Below are positions 46,683 to 54,709 of a stretch of 64,000 bases of DNA, in pieces. The position numbers were made by a program, and so were the translations under genes. A model generated the notes under the pieces. The model was given only the letters and a program-made list of their open reading frames with translations, was not told the DNA's origin and ran no database searches. Positions within the stretch are counted from its first letter, which is position 1. Every line of letters begins with the position of its first letter. Where the stretch lies: positions 1,764,903 through 1,828,902 of the forward strand of contig JAVSMP010000001.1 in assembly GCA_032027145.1 (NCBI GenBank), read 5' to 3'. The stretch is from Ignavibacterium sp. Its GTDB lineage: Bacteria > Bacteroidota > Ignavibacteria > Ignavibacteriales > Ignavibacteriaceae.

Positions 46683-48698
46683 TTATACTATGTCACCACC
46701 TACTGTTCTTGCAATTATAATAGGTGCAATTTTTATTGCCCCAAAGTTAGTTAATAATTTGCCTATTTCTTTCAAGGTTGCACCACTATCAAAGATATCG
46801 TCAACTAGCAAAATGCTCTTTCCTTTTATGTCATTTGGTGTTGTAAACGTGAAAGCACCACTTACATTGTCTGTCTTAAGATAACCATTTTTGAACACTT
46901 TTTGTTCTTTAGTCTGTCTTACTTTTACAAGATTATGGGAGATAGGAAGCTTTAAAACTTGTGAAATTTTAACAGCAAAGTTCTTTACCAAATCACCCGA
47001 TGAAGTTGGAGGAACATAGAGAACCAAGTCAAATTTTTCTTGCCCAAACTTCTTGCGAAATGCCTTTAAAACTAATTTTAGTAAAAAATCAGGAAAGTCA
47101 CCTCCTTGCTCATATTTAGAACGGTGCAATGCTGCACCAACTTTTGAAACACCATAATAGGATGCAGCTACACCGTTTACTATGTTAGAACCTTTAGATT
47201 CAACTTGGAGTTCAGGGAAATAATCTTCTCTGAAATTTTGAAGTTTTTCTGTCCATTCAGTTGTTACTAAAACATTAATTTTCTTTTCTCCTGTATTGTC
47301 ACAGTTCATGAATGTATGATTTGAGTTGTCACCTAAGTAGTCGCAAAGAAATTTCATTCGAGATTTGTCGGTTTCAACATACGCAATCATATTTTCAAGA
47401 TCTGTTAACTTTGCATTTCGCAACTCTTCAAATGCTTTTGTGTTTAAAGGTTGTGAGTTTGGAACAAACTCATATTTTTTACTTTTACCAATCATCACTT
47501 CGCGAATTATCCCTTGTTCAATCAAATCTGCTTTAATTACCCTAATTTGATTTCGATTAAAGTTGGTTCGCTTCATCAAGTCTCTCTCTCCAAGTAGTTC
47601 GGATTTTACAGCGGTAATAACCCTTTCATATTTCTTAATAGCTGGTCTGCCACCTTCAATAAATGCTTCTGGTAATTTTCTGTCTTCTGGATTGTAAAAC
47701 AGAATGATGTATGAAGGTTGTCCATCTCTTCCTGCTCTACCAATTTCTTGATAATAATGAATCGGTGATTGTGGTATTTGAGTGTGAATAATAAATCGAA
47801 TGTCGGGTTTGTCTATCCCCATTCCTAATGCGTTGGTTGAAATAATACATTTCCACTTATTATTCATCAAGCCGTTTTCTATTGTAATTCTCGAATCTGC
47901 ATCCAAACTTGCATTGTAAGCAGTAGATGATATTTTAAGATGCTCAAACCATTTAGAATAAATTTCTGTATCAACTCTTGTTCCGGTATAAAGGATTCCT
48001 GAACCTGGCAGATTATTCAAGTTCTTACCCAGCCAAATCAATTTTTCATCTTCCGAGGAAACTTTGACGACAAATAATTTGAAATTGTCGCGCATTAAAT
48101 TTCCCCTAATAGTCAAAATATTGTTACCGATTTGTTGTGCAACATCAAGTTCAACTCTTTTTGTTGCTGTTGCTGTAGTGGCTAAAACAGGAAGTCCTTT
48201 AGGTAATAACTTGACAAGATTAATTATTCTTTTAAACGCAGGTCGGAAGTCGTGTCCCCAAACAGAAATACAGTGTGCCTCATCGACTACCACCATTGAC
48301 AGTTTCATTTGTCGAGTAGCTTCAATCCATTCGCTGTTTTCTTGTCGTTCAGGTGCTATGTAAAGAATTTTTATCTTGCCCTGTTTGGCTTCATTTATTA
48401 TTTGTGAGTTTTCTTCTGGTGTTTGTTCACTATTGATACATTTTGCAGAAATCCCAAGAACCGTCAATTTCTTTACTTGGTCACGCATTAGTGCAATAAG
48501 AGGCGAGAATATTACTGTTGTCCCTTTAAATACTGTTGCAGGAAATTGAAAACATAGTGACTTACCAAAACCAGTCTTTTCGATAAGTAAAACCTTTTCG
48601 CCTTTCAGGATTTTTTCAATAGTAATCCACTGTTCGTCATAAAACTTAGTGAGTTTGAATGTTTGTTGTAAAATTGTTTCTGCTTCTTGTCTTGTCAT
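46683..48698 (-). CDS. RecQ-like helicase fused to a phosphoribosyltransferase domain
   Basis: 671 residues. Helicase core: Walker A TGFGKS (K46), DEAH box 139-142 in VVDEAHCISVWGHDFRP, motif VI QEIGRAGRDGQPS. A winged-helix/zinc-like region follows (isolated Cys in CDYLGDNS, NCDNTG). The last about 170 residues form a ComF-like PRTase with ILLVDDIFDSGATLKEI (about 629-645) preceded by YVPPTSSGDLVKNFA. Standard RecQ has an HRDC domain there instead. It is coupled to the dprA-like gene. The combination suggests processing of foreign or incoming DNA, possibly with nucleotide-ligand control; that is inference. Confidence 0.85.
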   Translation of the reverse strand: MTRQEAETILQQTFKLTKFYDEQWITIEKILKGEKVLLIEKTGFGKSLCFQFPATVFKGTTVIFSPLIALMRDQVKKLTVLGISAKCINSEQTPEENSQIINEAKQGKIKILYIAPERQENSEWIEATRQMKLSMVVVDEAHCISVWGHDFRPAFKRIINLVKLLPKGLPVLATTATATKRVELDVAQQIGNNILTIRGNLMRDNFKLFVVKVSSEDEKLIWLGKNLNNLPGSGILYTGTRVDTEIYSKWFEHLKISSTAYNASLDADSRITIENGLMNNKWKCIISTNALGMGIDKPDIRFIIHTQIPQSPIHYYQEIGRAGRDGQPSYIILFYNPEDRKLPEAFIEGGRPAIKKYERVITAVKSELLGERDLMKRTNFNRNQIRVIKADLIEQGIIREVMIGKSKKYEFVPNSQPLNTKAFEELRNAKLTDLENMIAYVETDKSRMKFLCDYLGDNSNHTFMNCDNTGEKKINVLVTTEWTEKLQNFREDYFPELQVESKGSNIVNGVAASYYGVSKVGAALHRSKYEQGGDFPDFLLKLVLKAFRKKFGQEKFDLVLYVPPTSSGDLVKNFAVKISQVLKLPISHNLVKVRQTKEQKVFKNGYLKTDNVSGAFTFTTPNDIKGKSILLVDDIFDSGATLKEIGKLLTNFGAIKIAPIIIARTVGGDIV

Positions 48699-48755
48699 TT
48701 ACTTTCGTTCATTTTTTGAAGGTATGTTCGTTTGTGTACTGTTGTACTAAACTTG

Positions 48756-48864
48756 CCGCTGACGGTTACGTATATGAAACATTTGGCATTTCGAAGCATT
48801 TTCCTGTCAAGTTACAAGTACTCTTACCAGTGACTGCCAGATGTTTTATACACGATGTTGTGCG
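48756..48864 (-). repeat. attC-like element 2
   Basis: CGTATATGAAACATTTGGCA (48769-48788) pairs with TGCCAGATGTTTTATACACG (48835-48854) with 17 of 20 positions matching; the other three are transitions that could wobble. Ends are CCGCTGAC (48756-48763) and GTTGTGCG (48857-48864). A small hairpin (CTGTCAAGTTAC...) occupies the middle. Confidence 0.7.
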
Positions 48865-48920
48865 ATCTTAGATTTTAAAACTCTTTCCTTTTTTGGATGC
48901 TATCTGACAGATAGAGTACA

Positions 48921-49487
48921 TCACATTGGCTTCAAATTTCTATTAAGTCTATCAATAATCTTTTCCAGCCGGTCTTGACGGGTTTTGTCAGATTTGGCAT
49001 CAAGATAAAATCCGGTATATGTACGCTGTACTGAATGCGACATAGCCACTAAATTGGTATAAGCAAGTTTATATGGATGAATAACTTCCATAAACTTCTT
49101 TATTTGTTCATCGGTAATAAGGATACGTTTAGCATTATCCCATGAACCATTTTTCTTCGCACGATCTATGGCTTCTAAGCCCTGTTGGGTCATTATGCCA
49201 TTTTCAATAAGAGTTTGTGCAAGCTTTTTGTTTTTAATGGACCATTTGCTTTTCGGTAAACGCCTTGCAAAATACTTTTTATAAGTATTATCATCAAGAG
49301 ATTGCATTTGTCCGTCTATCCATCCGTAACAAAGCGCCTCTTCCAATGCCTCGGCAGCAGAGAGAGTGATAAATTTCCCTTTTTTACTAAAAAGTATCCA
49401 TATGCCATCGCTTTCTGATCCATACTTGCCAAGCCATTCCCGGAACGCTTGTCTATCAGTAAATGTCAATATTTTATTCATAGCCAA
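48921..49487 (-). CDS. YdeI/OmpD-associated (OmdA) family protein
   Basis: 188 residues. Landmarks: FREWLGKYGSESDGIWILFSKKGK, LEEALCYGWIDGQM, RLPKSKWSIKNKKLAQTLIENG and GSWDNAK. The family (YdeI, DUF1801-like) is widespread and of unknown biochemistry. It is the last gene of a four-gene run with intervals of 7, 23 and 21 bases, all apparently in one cassette. Confidence 0.85.
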   Translation of the reverse strand: MAMNKILTFTDRQAFREWLGKYGSESDGIWILFSKKGKFITLSAAEALEEALCYGWIDGQMQSLDDNTYKKYFARRLPKSKWSIKNKKLAQTLIENGIMTQQGLEAIDRAKKNGSWDNAKRILITDEQIKKFMEVIHPYKLAYTNLVAMSHSVQRTYTGFYLDAKSDKTRQDRLEKIIDRLNRNLKPM

Positions 49488-49508
49488 TCAAAAAGTTGTA
49501 AAGCGAGA

Positions 49509-49901
49509 TTATTCAACTGATGGTTTGGTAAACGACCAATGACTGTGGATTATTTTCCATTCGTTATTTTCTTCAAGCCTATACACCTCGGTGCAATTTT
49601 CTTTCCAGATAGTTTCGCCTGTGTTTGAGTGCAGGTTATAAGTCAGGACAGCCATTGTATCACTTTGTTGTACTACTGGATTTATTATTTCAAACTTGTC
49701 CATTTTTACTTTTCCGCGCATGCTTTCATACAACTCTTTTATTTTGTCCCAGCCATCGAGCCGCTTTTCCTGAGCGGGGTCAAAATACGTAAAGTCTTTC
49801 GAATAAAGATGGAGATAAGGAGAGGGATTGCCTTTGAGCCAGGCATCGAGGGCTTCTGTCTCCAAAGCAATTATTTTTTCAGTTATTGTAAGTTTGTTCA
49901 T
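49509..49901 (-). CDS. SnoaL-like/NTF2-fold protein
   Basis: 130 residues of the cone-shaped NTF2-like fold: an N-terminal helix with ALDAWLKGNPSPYLHLYSKDFTYFDP, then alternating strands ending EWKIIHSHWSF. Members can be small enzymes, immunity proteins or ligand binders (DUF4440-type). Position in the four-gene run suggests co-expression with the TraB-like gene. Confidence 0.75.
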   Translation of the reverse strand: MNKLTITEKIIALETEALDAWLKGNPSPYLHLYSKDFTYFDPAQEKRLDGWDKIKELYESMRGKVKMDKFEIINPVVQQSDTMAVLTYNLHSNTGETIWKENCTEVYRLEENNEWKIIHSHWSFTKPSVE

Positions 49902-49924
49902 GATATTACATATAATATTGATAA

Positions 49925-50812
49925 TTAAGTTGATTTCTGTATTGCAAGTTCTAAATCCTCAATTCGATGACTATTGATTAATTTTTGATAATCGTCTTCG
50001 TTTACCTGAATTTTTCCCTCACGGATTAACTTTAGGTTTTTCAGGTTGCGTTGCCATCTCTCAAGAACTTCATCTGACACTTTGAAGTTATTGCAAGGTT
50101 CAAACTGACGGGCTGGTATTCGAACTTTATATCCTAAAACTTCCAATTGACGCCTAATCTGTGGTATGTGATCGCTACCAAAAACAAAAACAATCCTATG
50201 TGCATTTCTGGAAGCAGCTAAACCATTTTCTACAATGCGTCTATTTCGTTCATTCCAATTTCCATGTGCTATTTCTGCAATCTGATTTGCACCTATTATT
50301 TTTTCAAATAATGAATCAACAATTGCTATATTCATTTCGTTATGAATGTCGTCATATACCGATGGGCTGTCAGATTCTTTAAATCTGGCAAAATAAGTCT
50401 TAGCAAAGGAGGAAACTTTTTCCAATACTGACTCAGGATATTCCTTCTCAGCTTTTAATTGGGTCGCATAATTGAGTCTCCAGTCAACAGGCTCAAATCT
50501 ATAATTTAGTATTGATGCCATTTGTGCTAGAAAAGCGGCTTCCTGAGGAAAATAGCCTTCCATTACATTTTCATATGCTTCAGGTGTAATCTCTCCACAA
50601 ACCAAATCAGGCTTCAAAGCACAAATCTGTGTCTGAAGATCGAGAAGGGAATAATGATATTCAGGATTAAAATGCCTTGAATGTATGGTCCCTACTATGA
50701 AAATTTCCGGCTTGTCATTAAATACGATTTCGCTTGACTCACCGGATAAAAGGGAAATTGCACAAAGACTAAGTAAAGAGTACAAAACTTTAATAAACAT
50801 GTTGTATCTCAT
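49925..50812 (-). CDS. TraB/Tiki-superfamily secreted or membrane-anchored protein
   Basis: 295 residues. A hydrophobic N-terminus (signal or anchor, 5-25) is followed by IFIVGTIHSRHFN (GxxH motif), then E in VCGEITPE, RNRRIVENG and VFVFGSDHIPQI. Together these are the catalytic-like motifs of the TIKI/TraB/ChaN/EreA superfamily, which includes metalloproteases and erythromycin esterases. Function here is unknown. Confidence 0.7.
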   Translation of the reverse strand: MRYNMFIKVLYSLLSLCAISLLSGESSEIVFNDKPEIFIVGTIHSRHFNPEYHYSLLDLQTQICALKPDLVCGEITPEAYENVMEGYFPQEAAFLAQMASILNYRFEPVDWRLNYATQLKAEKEYPESVLEKVSSFAKTYFARFKESDSPSVYDDIHNEMNIAIVDSLFEKIIGANQIAEIAHGNWNERNRRIVENGLAASRNAHRIVFVFGSDHIPQIRRQLEVLGYKVRIPARQFEPCNNFKVSDEVLERWQRNLKNLKLIREGKIQVNEDDYQKLINSHRIEDLELAIQKST

Positions 50813-50819
50813 TTAAGTT

Positions 50820-51953
50820 TTAGTTTACTGTTATTCCGGTATCCTTTTCCCATCTTGTTTCCATCATTGGTGGTTCTGTTTCGTCTAATTTAATCTTTGC
50901 ATTCCAAACATAGCTCTTTGGCCATTCTTTAAATACTTTTACCACCATGAACAAAATTTTAAGTATCAATCTTCTCTCATTCGGTTGCCATCCTTTATTT
51001 GGCTGAAGCCGTAATTCTATCTCATTTTTTATTCTTTGCAGATGATACTCACCAGATAATCTTCCTGTTGACTTGTCTGTTGTGATAATGAAATTTCCAT
51101 CAACAATCACTTCATCTCTTAAGCATAACAAATCAGGTATAGGTGGTGAAAAGTAAATATAAAGTTGATGTTTTTTATTCTTTACGTTAATGCTACTAAT
51201 TTCAAAATGCCCATCATTATCAACCAATTCATAATTTATCCCGTTGCTTTGTATAAAGTTATTCTTGTCAGGTTTCATTGGTAATAAAGGACCACAAAAG
51301 CTTTTATTCAAATCCACATTAAATGTATCTGCCGAATATCTGGTGAAATAATTTTTACCACAATCAATCGGAAGTGGAAAAGTATCCGGTTTATGCTTTA
51401 ATCCATCAATTGAGATTTCAATAGTCGAGTATTTTTGTTTTGTAAATGACATTTCATATAACGAATATATTGGGAGAGCCATTGGCTTTCTGGGTAGCAC
51501 TCCAATAGGTGCGAGCAAGAAAAAGGGTCTTTTTTTAAGCCTGTTTGTTTCTTTGACAGTAACTTTTATTTCACGATGAATTTTGTCTTCAAATGCAAAG
51601 AAAACTTCTAAATAGTCAGCACTTACTTCGAATTTTGTTTCCACCATAGGTCTCACAAAAAAGCTAACATCATTTAAGATATCGGATTGTGAGCAAAACG
51701 GATACCCCTCCTGATGATAAACATCAGTTGAGCCATCCTTTCGGTAAGCAATTACCAAAAATCGCTTTTCGCCATTTTTATCACATGCCTGCTGTAGTTC
51801 GAAGACATTATAGAACTCATCAGGATCCTTTTCAAAATTAACCAGAATCAAGTGTTCCATATCGTCAATATTTAAACTAAAAGGCGAAAAAAAAATACCT
51901 TCAGACTTTTTAGAGTAAATATTTGTTTTCTTTAAAAAAGCCTCTGCTTTCAT
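50820..51953 (-). CDS. Protein of unknown function, 377 aa
   Basis: I recognise no family. It is soluble, beta-rich and without signal peptide. A segment around LLAPIGVLPRKPMALPIYSLYEM, and CGPLLPMKPDKNNF, may be conserved cores. The C-terminus has many charged residues. First gene of the four-gene cassette (stop seven bases before the TraB-like ATG), directly behind attC-like element 3. Confidence 0.6.
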   Translation of the reverse strand: MKAEAFLKKTNIYSKKSEGIFFSPFSLNIDDMEHLILVNFEKDPDEFYNVFELQQACDKNGEKRFLVIAYRKDGSTDVYHQEGYPFCSQSDILNDVSFFVRPMVETKFEVSADYLEVFFAFEDKIHREIKVTVKETNRLKKRPFFLLAPIGVLPRKPMALPIYSLYEMSFTKQKYSTIEISIDGLKHKPDTFPLPIDCGKNYFTRYSADTFNVDLNKSFCGPLLPMKPDKNNFIQSNGINYELVDNDGHFEISSINVKNKKHQLYIYFSPPIPDLLCLRDEVIVDGNFIITTDKSTGRLSGEYHLQRIKNEIELRLQPNKGWQPNERRLILKILFMVVKVFKEWPKSYVWNAKIKLDETEPPMMETRWEKDTGITVN

Positions 51954-52061
51954 TTTAACATATTTTTGTCTTTAACCCAAGAAATCAATGTGTCAAAGTC
52001 GGTTCCAGAAAAATTTTCAAGTCATATTTCGCAGTTGTTCATTTTTATTTCGTCGTTCGTT

Positions 52062-52205
52062 TTACAACGGCAGCCAATGTTCTCGTTTTGCGTTCGTGCG
52101 GGGTATGAACCCACTTTCCCAAACCAAAACCCAATACCTAAAATTAGCAAAAGTTTTTAATTAGAACCACACAACCACCGCCTGATACAAAACCCGTGTT
52201 AGTGG
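52062..52205 (-). repeat. attC-like element 3
   Basis: Ends are TTACAAC (52062-52068) and GTTAGTGG (52198-52205). Internal blocks CACAAAACCC-like (ATACAAAACCCGT) and CCGCCTGATAC recur in element 4 as CCCGCCTGACACAAAACCC. The left half is poorly paired (TTCCCAAACCAAAACCCAAT against GGGTTTTG), so the site looks old or chimeric. Follows the SnoaL-like gene in array direction. Confidence 0.6.
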
Positions 52206-52221
52206 TTCGATGTTATTTTTG

Positions 52222-52647
52222 TTACACATTATCATTATCTAATTTGTAGTGTCCAAGTTGAATAAGTCCGTTTAAGTTATCATATTCAACCCAACTTTCT
52301 TTAATTCTACCTTCTGTCACACGAAAGAAACAATTGAAATCTGCTGTTAATTTTTTACCTGTCGGGGCAAAGTTTATAAGCTTCCCTAACTGTGTCCCAG
52401 AAAAATTTATTCTCGCGGCAACTAAGTCGCCTTCTTCTATTGCGAAAATTATTGTCTCTTGTAAATCAGGAAAAGTATCTAATTCTGTCTGATGAAATTT
52501 AACTAATCCAACATTTGTTTTTATTTCCTTTGGTTCTGATGAGCTATATCTTATGAAGTCATTGTGAACTAAGGTTAAAACTCTGTCCCAATCTTTTTGA
52601 TTTGTAGCGTTGATAAATTCCGCTACTATTTCTTTATTACTTTTCAT
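52222..52647 (-). CDS. SnoaL-like (ester-cyclase-type) protein
   Basis: 141 residues, NTF2-like fold: EIVAEFINATNQKDWDRVLTLVHNDFIRYS, HQTELDTFPDLQETI, and the TGKKLTADFNCFFRVTEGRIKESWVEYDNLNGLIQLG end typical of SnoaL-like ester-cyclase families. The reaction is unknown. It follows the beta-lactamase-like gene by 59 bases without an attC site between them, so both probably travelled as one cassette. Confidence 0.8.
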   Translation of the reverse strand: MKSNKEIVAEFINATNQKDWDRVLTLVHNDFIRYSSSEPKEIKTNVGLVKFHQTELDTFPDLQETIIFAIEEGDLVAARINFSGTQLGKLINFAPTGKKLTADFNCFFRVTEGRIKESWVEYDNLNGLIQLGHYKLDNDNV

Positions 52648-52706
52648 TTAGGTTGTAAATATTCAAAATATTGTTGCTTTTTATTATCGGATGTCAATTT
52701 GTTTAT

Positions 52707-53936
52707 TTATCTCTTGTAGAAAAATAATATTTCTCCATTATCATTCATAATCAGCTCAGGTATGCCATTATTTGGATGAAATGATATTGATGTCAAACTA
52801 GCATTGTCCATTAGAAACTTGTTGGCATCAATTTGAATTAGTCTTGTGTTGTTAATTTTTAATTCATTATTTTCGTGTGAGACCTCTATAGCCATTTCAT
52901 TTCCATTTTGGGTAGTGAAATAATTACCAACATATAATTTATTTCTTTCTGAATGTTTGTATGTTTTCGTTAAATGTTTTTCTTTTACATATTTAATAAC
53001 TTCATCTACAATCAAGTCCACATTAAAATCACCGCTATTTGAAAGAACAATTATTGCCAATCCGATTTCTGGTACAACTTTGTAATAGGAACGAAATCCT
53101 AAATAGTAGCCTGAATGTTGCACTAATTGGGATGCGAATTCAGATTTCAACAGCTTTTGTGTGTTTTGGTAATATCTAAATAAATCCTGAGTTGTTGAGA
53201 AAGCATTTCCTGATCCCCAGAAATTTCTAAAATTGAAATTTGGAATATAATAAACAATGTTATTGCGAGAATAGAATCCAGCAGTATGACCTTTTTCTGT
53301 AGAATAATCGTTAAATAGACCTGTGTTTAACATTTGATAAGGTTGGAAAATTGTTTCATTTAAGTAAACATCCAAAGGTTTATTCGTCAATTTCTCAATT
53401 ATATAAGCAAGAATTAAGTAGTTAGAATTTGAATATGATATTTGACTACCTGGTTCAAACTCTAATTGCTGAAATAAATTAATTTGCTTAAACAAATCGG
53501 TTAATGAAATTGAATCCTGTAATTCGCTTGGAATATTAAAACGTGAAATTCGGTTATGTATGTCAGGAATACCTGACTTGTGATACAGTAAATCCGATAT
53601 TGTTATTCTGCTCGAAAAATTAAAATAGTTATAATATTGAGATATGGTATCATTCAGTGACAATTTTTGATTTTCAGCCAGAAGCAATATGGATTGTTTA
53701 ATAAAAAGTTTTGTAATGGATGCTATTGGAAATACTGTAATGGGAGTGTTTTTAATTTTCTTTTTTTTATCGGAATATCCATAAGCATTATTCAGAATTA
53801 TGCTGTCTTTAATAGCTATTAGAACAGTCCCTGAAAAATTATTATCTACGGCAATTTTCTCAATTCTTTTATCCAAATCTGTTATTTGACAAGACGAGAA
53901 AATAAATACCATTAAAGTTAAAAGTATTGTTTTCAT
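52707..53936 (-). CDS. Beta-lactamase-family (serine hydrolase) lipoprotein
   Basis: 409 residues. Lipobox FSSC near residue 16 predicts a lipoprotein. The penicillin-binding/beta-lactamase class C fold has the nucleophile in SITK (S-x-x-K), the second motif YSN in SYSNSNYLILAYI, and an H/K-S/T-G-like third motif (HSGYYLG). Most such proteins are peptidases or esterases; antibiotic hydrolysis is not implied. First gene of its cassette, just after attC-like element 4. Confidence 0.85.
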   Translation of the reverse strand: MKTILLTLMVFIFSSCQITDLDKRIEKIAVDNNFSGTVLIAIKDSIILNNAYGYSDKKKKIKNTPITVFPIASITKLFIKQSILLLAENQKLSLNDTISQYYNYFNFSSRITISDLLYHKSGIPDIHNRISRFNIPSELQDSISLTDLFKQINLFQQLEFEPGSQISYSNSNYLILAYIIEKLTNKPLDVYLNETIFQPYQMLNTGLFNDYSTEKGHTAGFYSRNNIVYYIPNFNFRNFWGSGNAFSTTQDLFRYYQNTQKLLKSEFASQLVQHSGYYLGFRSYYKVVPEIGLAIIVLSNSGDFNVDLIVDEVIKYVKEKHLTKTYKHSERNKLYVGNYFTTQNGNEMAIEVSHENNELKINNTRLIQIDANKFLMDNASLTSISFHPNNGIPELIMNDNGEILFFYKR

Positions 53937-53950
53937 TTGTTTTAAATAGT

Positions 53951-54077
53951 TGCTAACAGTTTGGGCTTAGCGAAGTGGCGGATTTTACGCATCCCGATAT
54001 ATCGGGATTCAATCGAAGAACTACCGTTGAATTTTGCACTTCTGCCCGCCTGACACAAAACCCTTATTGTAAGCCGT
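53951..54077 (-). repeat. attC-like element 4
   Basis: Ends are TGCTAAC (53951-53957) and ATTGTAAGCC (54066-54075). GGGCTTAGCGAAGTGGCGG pairs loosely with CCCGCCTGACACAAAACCC. The centre holds a perfect 18-base palindrome, ATCCCGATATATCGGGAT (53991-54008), and CAATCGAAGAACTACCGTTG shared in part with elements 1, 5 and 6. Confidence 0.65.
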
Positions 54078-54078
54078 A

Positions 54079-54564
54079 TTATATTCTTTTTATCATAGTC
54101 CAAGATGTATCTGTTTCTTCTACAATCTCACATCCAAGCCGTTTATACAGGTTTGAAGCAATGTTTGCCTTATCCACACTTAGGGACAAATATTTCACTC
54201 CAATTTTTTCATACTCGGTTGCGATTGCCTTAATCAATTCGGTTCCGATTCCTTGGTTTCGATATTCTGATTTGACTGCCATACTCAATTCAGGCGTATT
54301 ATCGTCAATATATCCAAACCCTTTATTCTCATTTGTCAATAAACGCCCCCAAATTGCCCCAACAAGTTTATTGTCAATTTCCACAACCAATGCAATGTCA
54401 AACTTGTCCTTTTTCCAATTTTCAATGTATTTGAATAAAGATTTGTCCTTAATGACTTCTTTTGGTAAAGGGGCATGTCCTTCCGGAATGAAAATCGCTT
54501 CATACAACATATCGGCTAAGAAGTCCGATTCAGATATTTTAAGTTCCCTTATCATTTTGTTCAC
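54079..54564 (-). CDS. GNAT-family N-acetyltransferase
   Basis: 161 residues. The acetyl-CoA site QGIGTELI (Q-x-x-G-x-G/A pattern, in KSEYRNQGIGTEL) is followed by a strand-helix and ANIASNLYKRLGCEIVEE. Substrate unknown. Single-gene cassette between attC-like elements 4 and 5. Its two outer ends are 9 of 10 complementary. No Shine-Dalgarno is obvious. Confidence 0.88.
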   Translation of the reverse strand: MNKMIRELKISESDFLADMLYEAIFIPEGHAPLPKEVIKDKSLFKYIENWKKDKFDIALVVEIDNKLVGAIWGRLLTNENKGFGYIDDNTPELSMAVKSEYRNQGIGTELIKAIATEYEKIGVKYLSLSVDKANIASNLYKRLGCEIVEETDTSWTMIKRI

Positions 54565-54570
54565 TCTAAT

Positions 54571-54709
54571 GGCTTACAACGGTTTGGGTATTGCCGAAGG
54601 CGGGGATTTTTAGCACAAAAGTTCAATCGAAGAACTGCTGTTGAACCTTGCACAAATGTTTCATAGAAGCACTTCTGCCGCCATATTGCCAAGCCGATGT
54701 TGGCGGTAG
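54571..54709 (-). repeat. attC-like element 5
   Basis: Ends are GGCTTACAAC (54571-54580) and GTTGGCGGTA (54699-54708), touching the stop codon of the 343-aa gene. GGGTATTGCC...GGCGG (54586-54604) faces GCCGCC...ATTGCC (54677-54690). The central TTTTTAGCACAAAAGTTCAA and GTTGAACCTTGCACAAATG blocks equal those of element 6. Confidence 0.75.

Noticed and set aside
52707-53936. Antibiotic-resistance beta-lactamase in a resistance integron
   Set aside because: The motifs fit the broad serine-hydrolase/PBP-like family with a lipobox. Nothing indicates a clinical-type beta-lactamase.
53975-54613. Open frame of 212 codons on the plus strand across attC-like element 4 and the GNAT gene
   Set aside because: It is the antisense shadow of the GNAT gene, with no ribosome binding site. 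Its composition follows the opposite strand and its ends run into palindromic elements.
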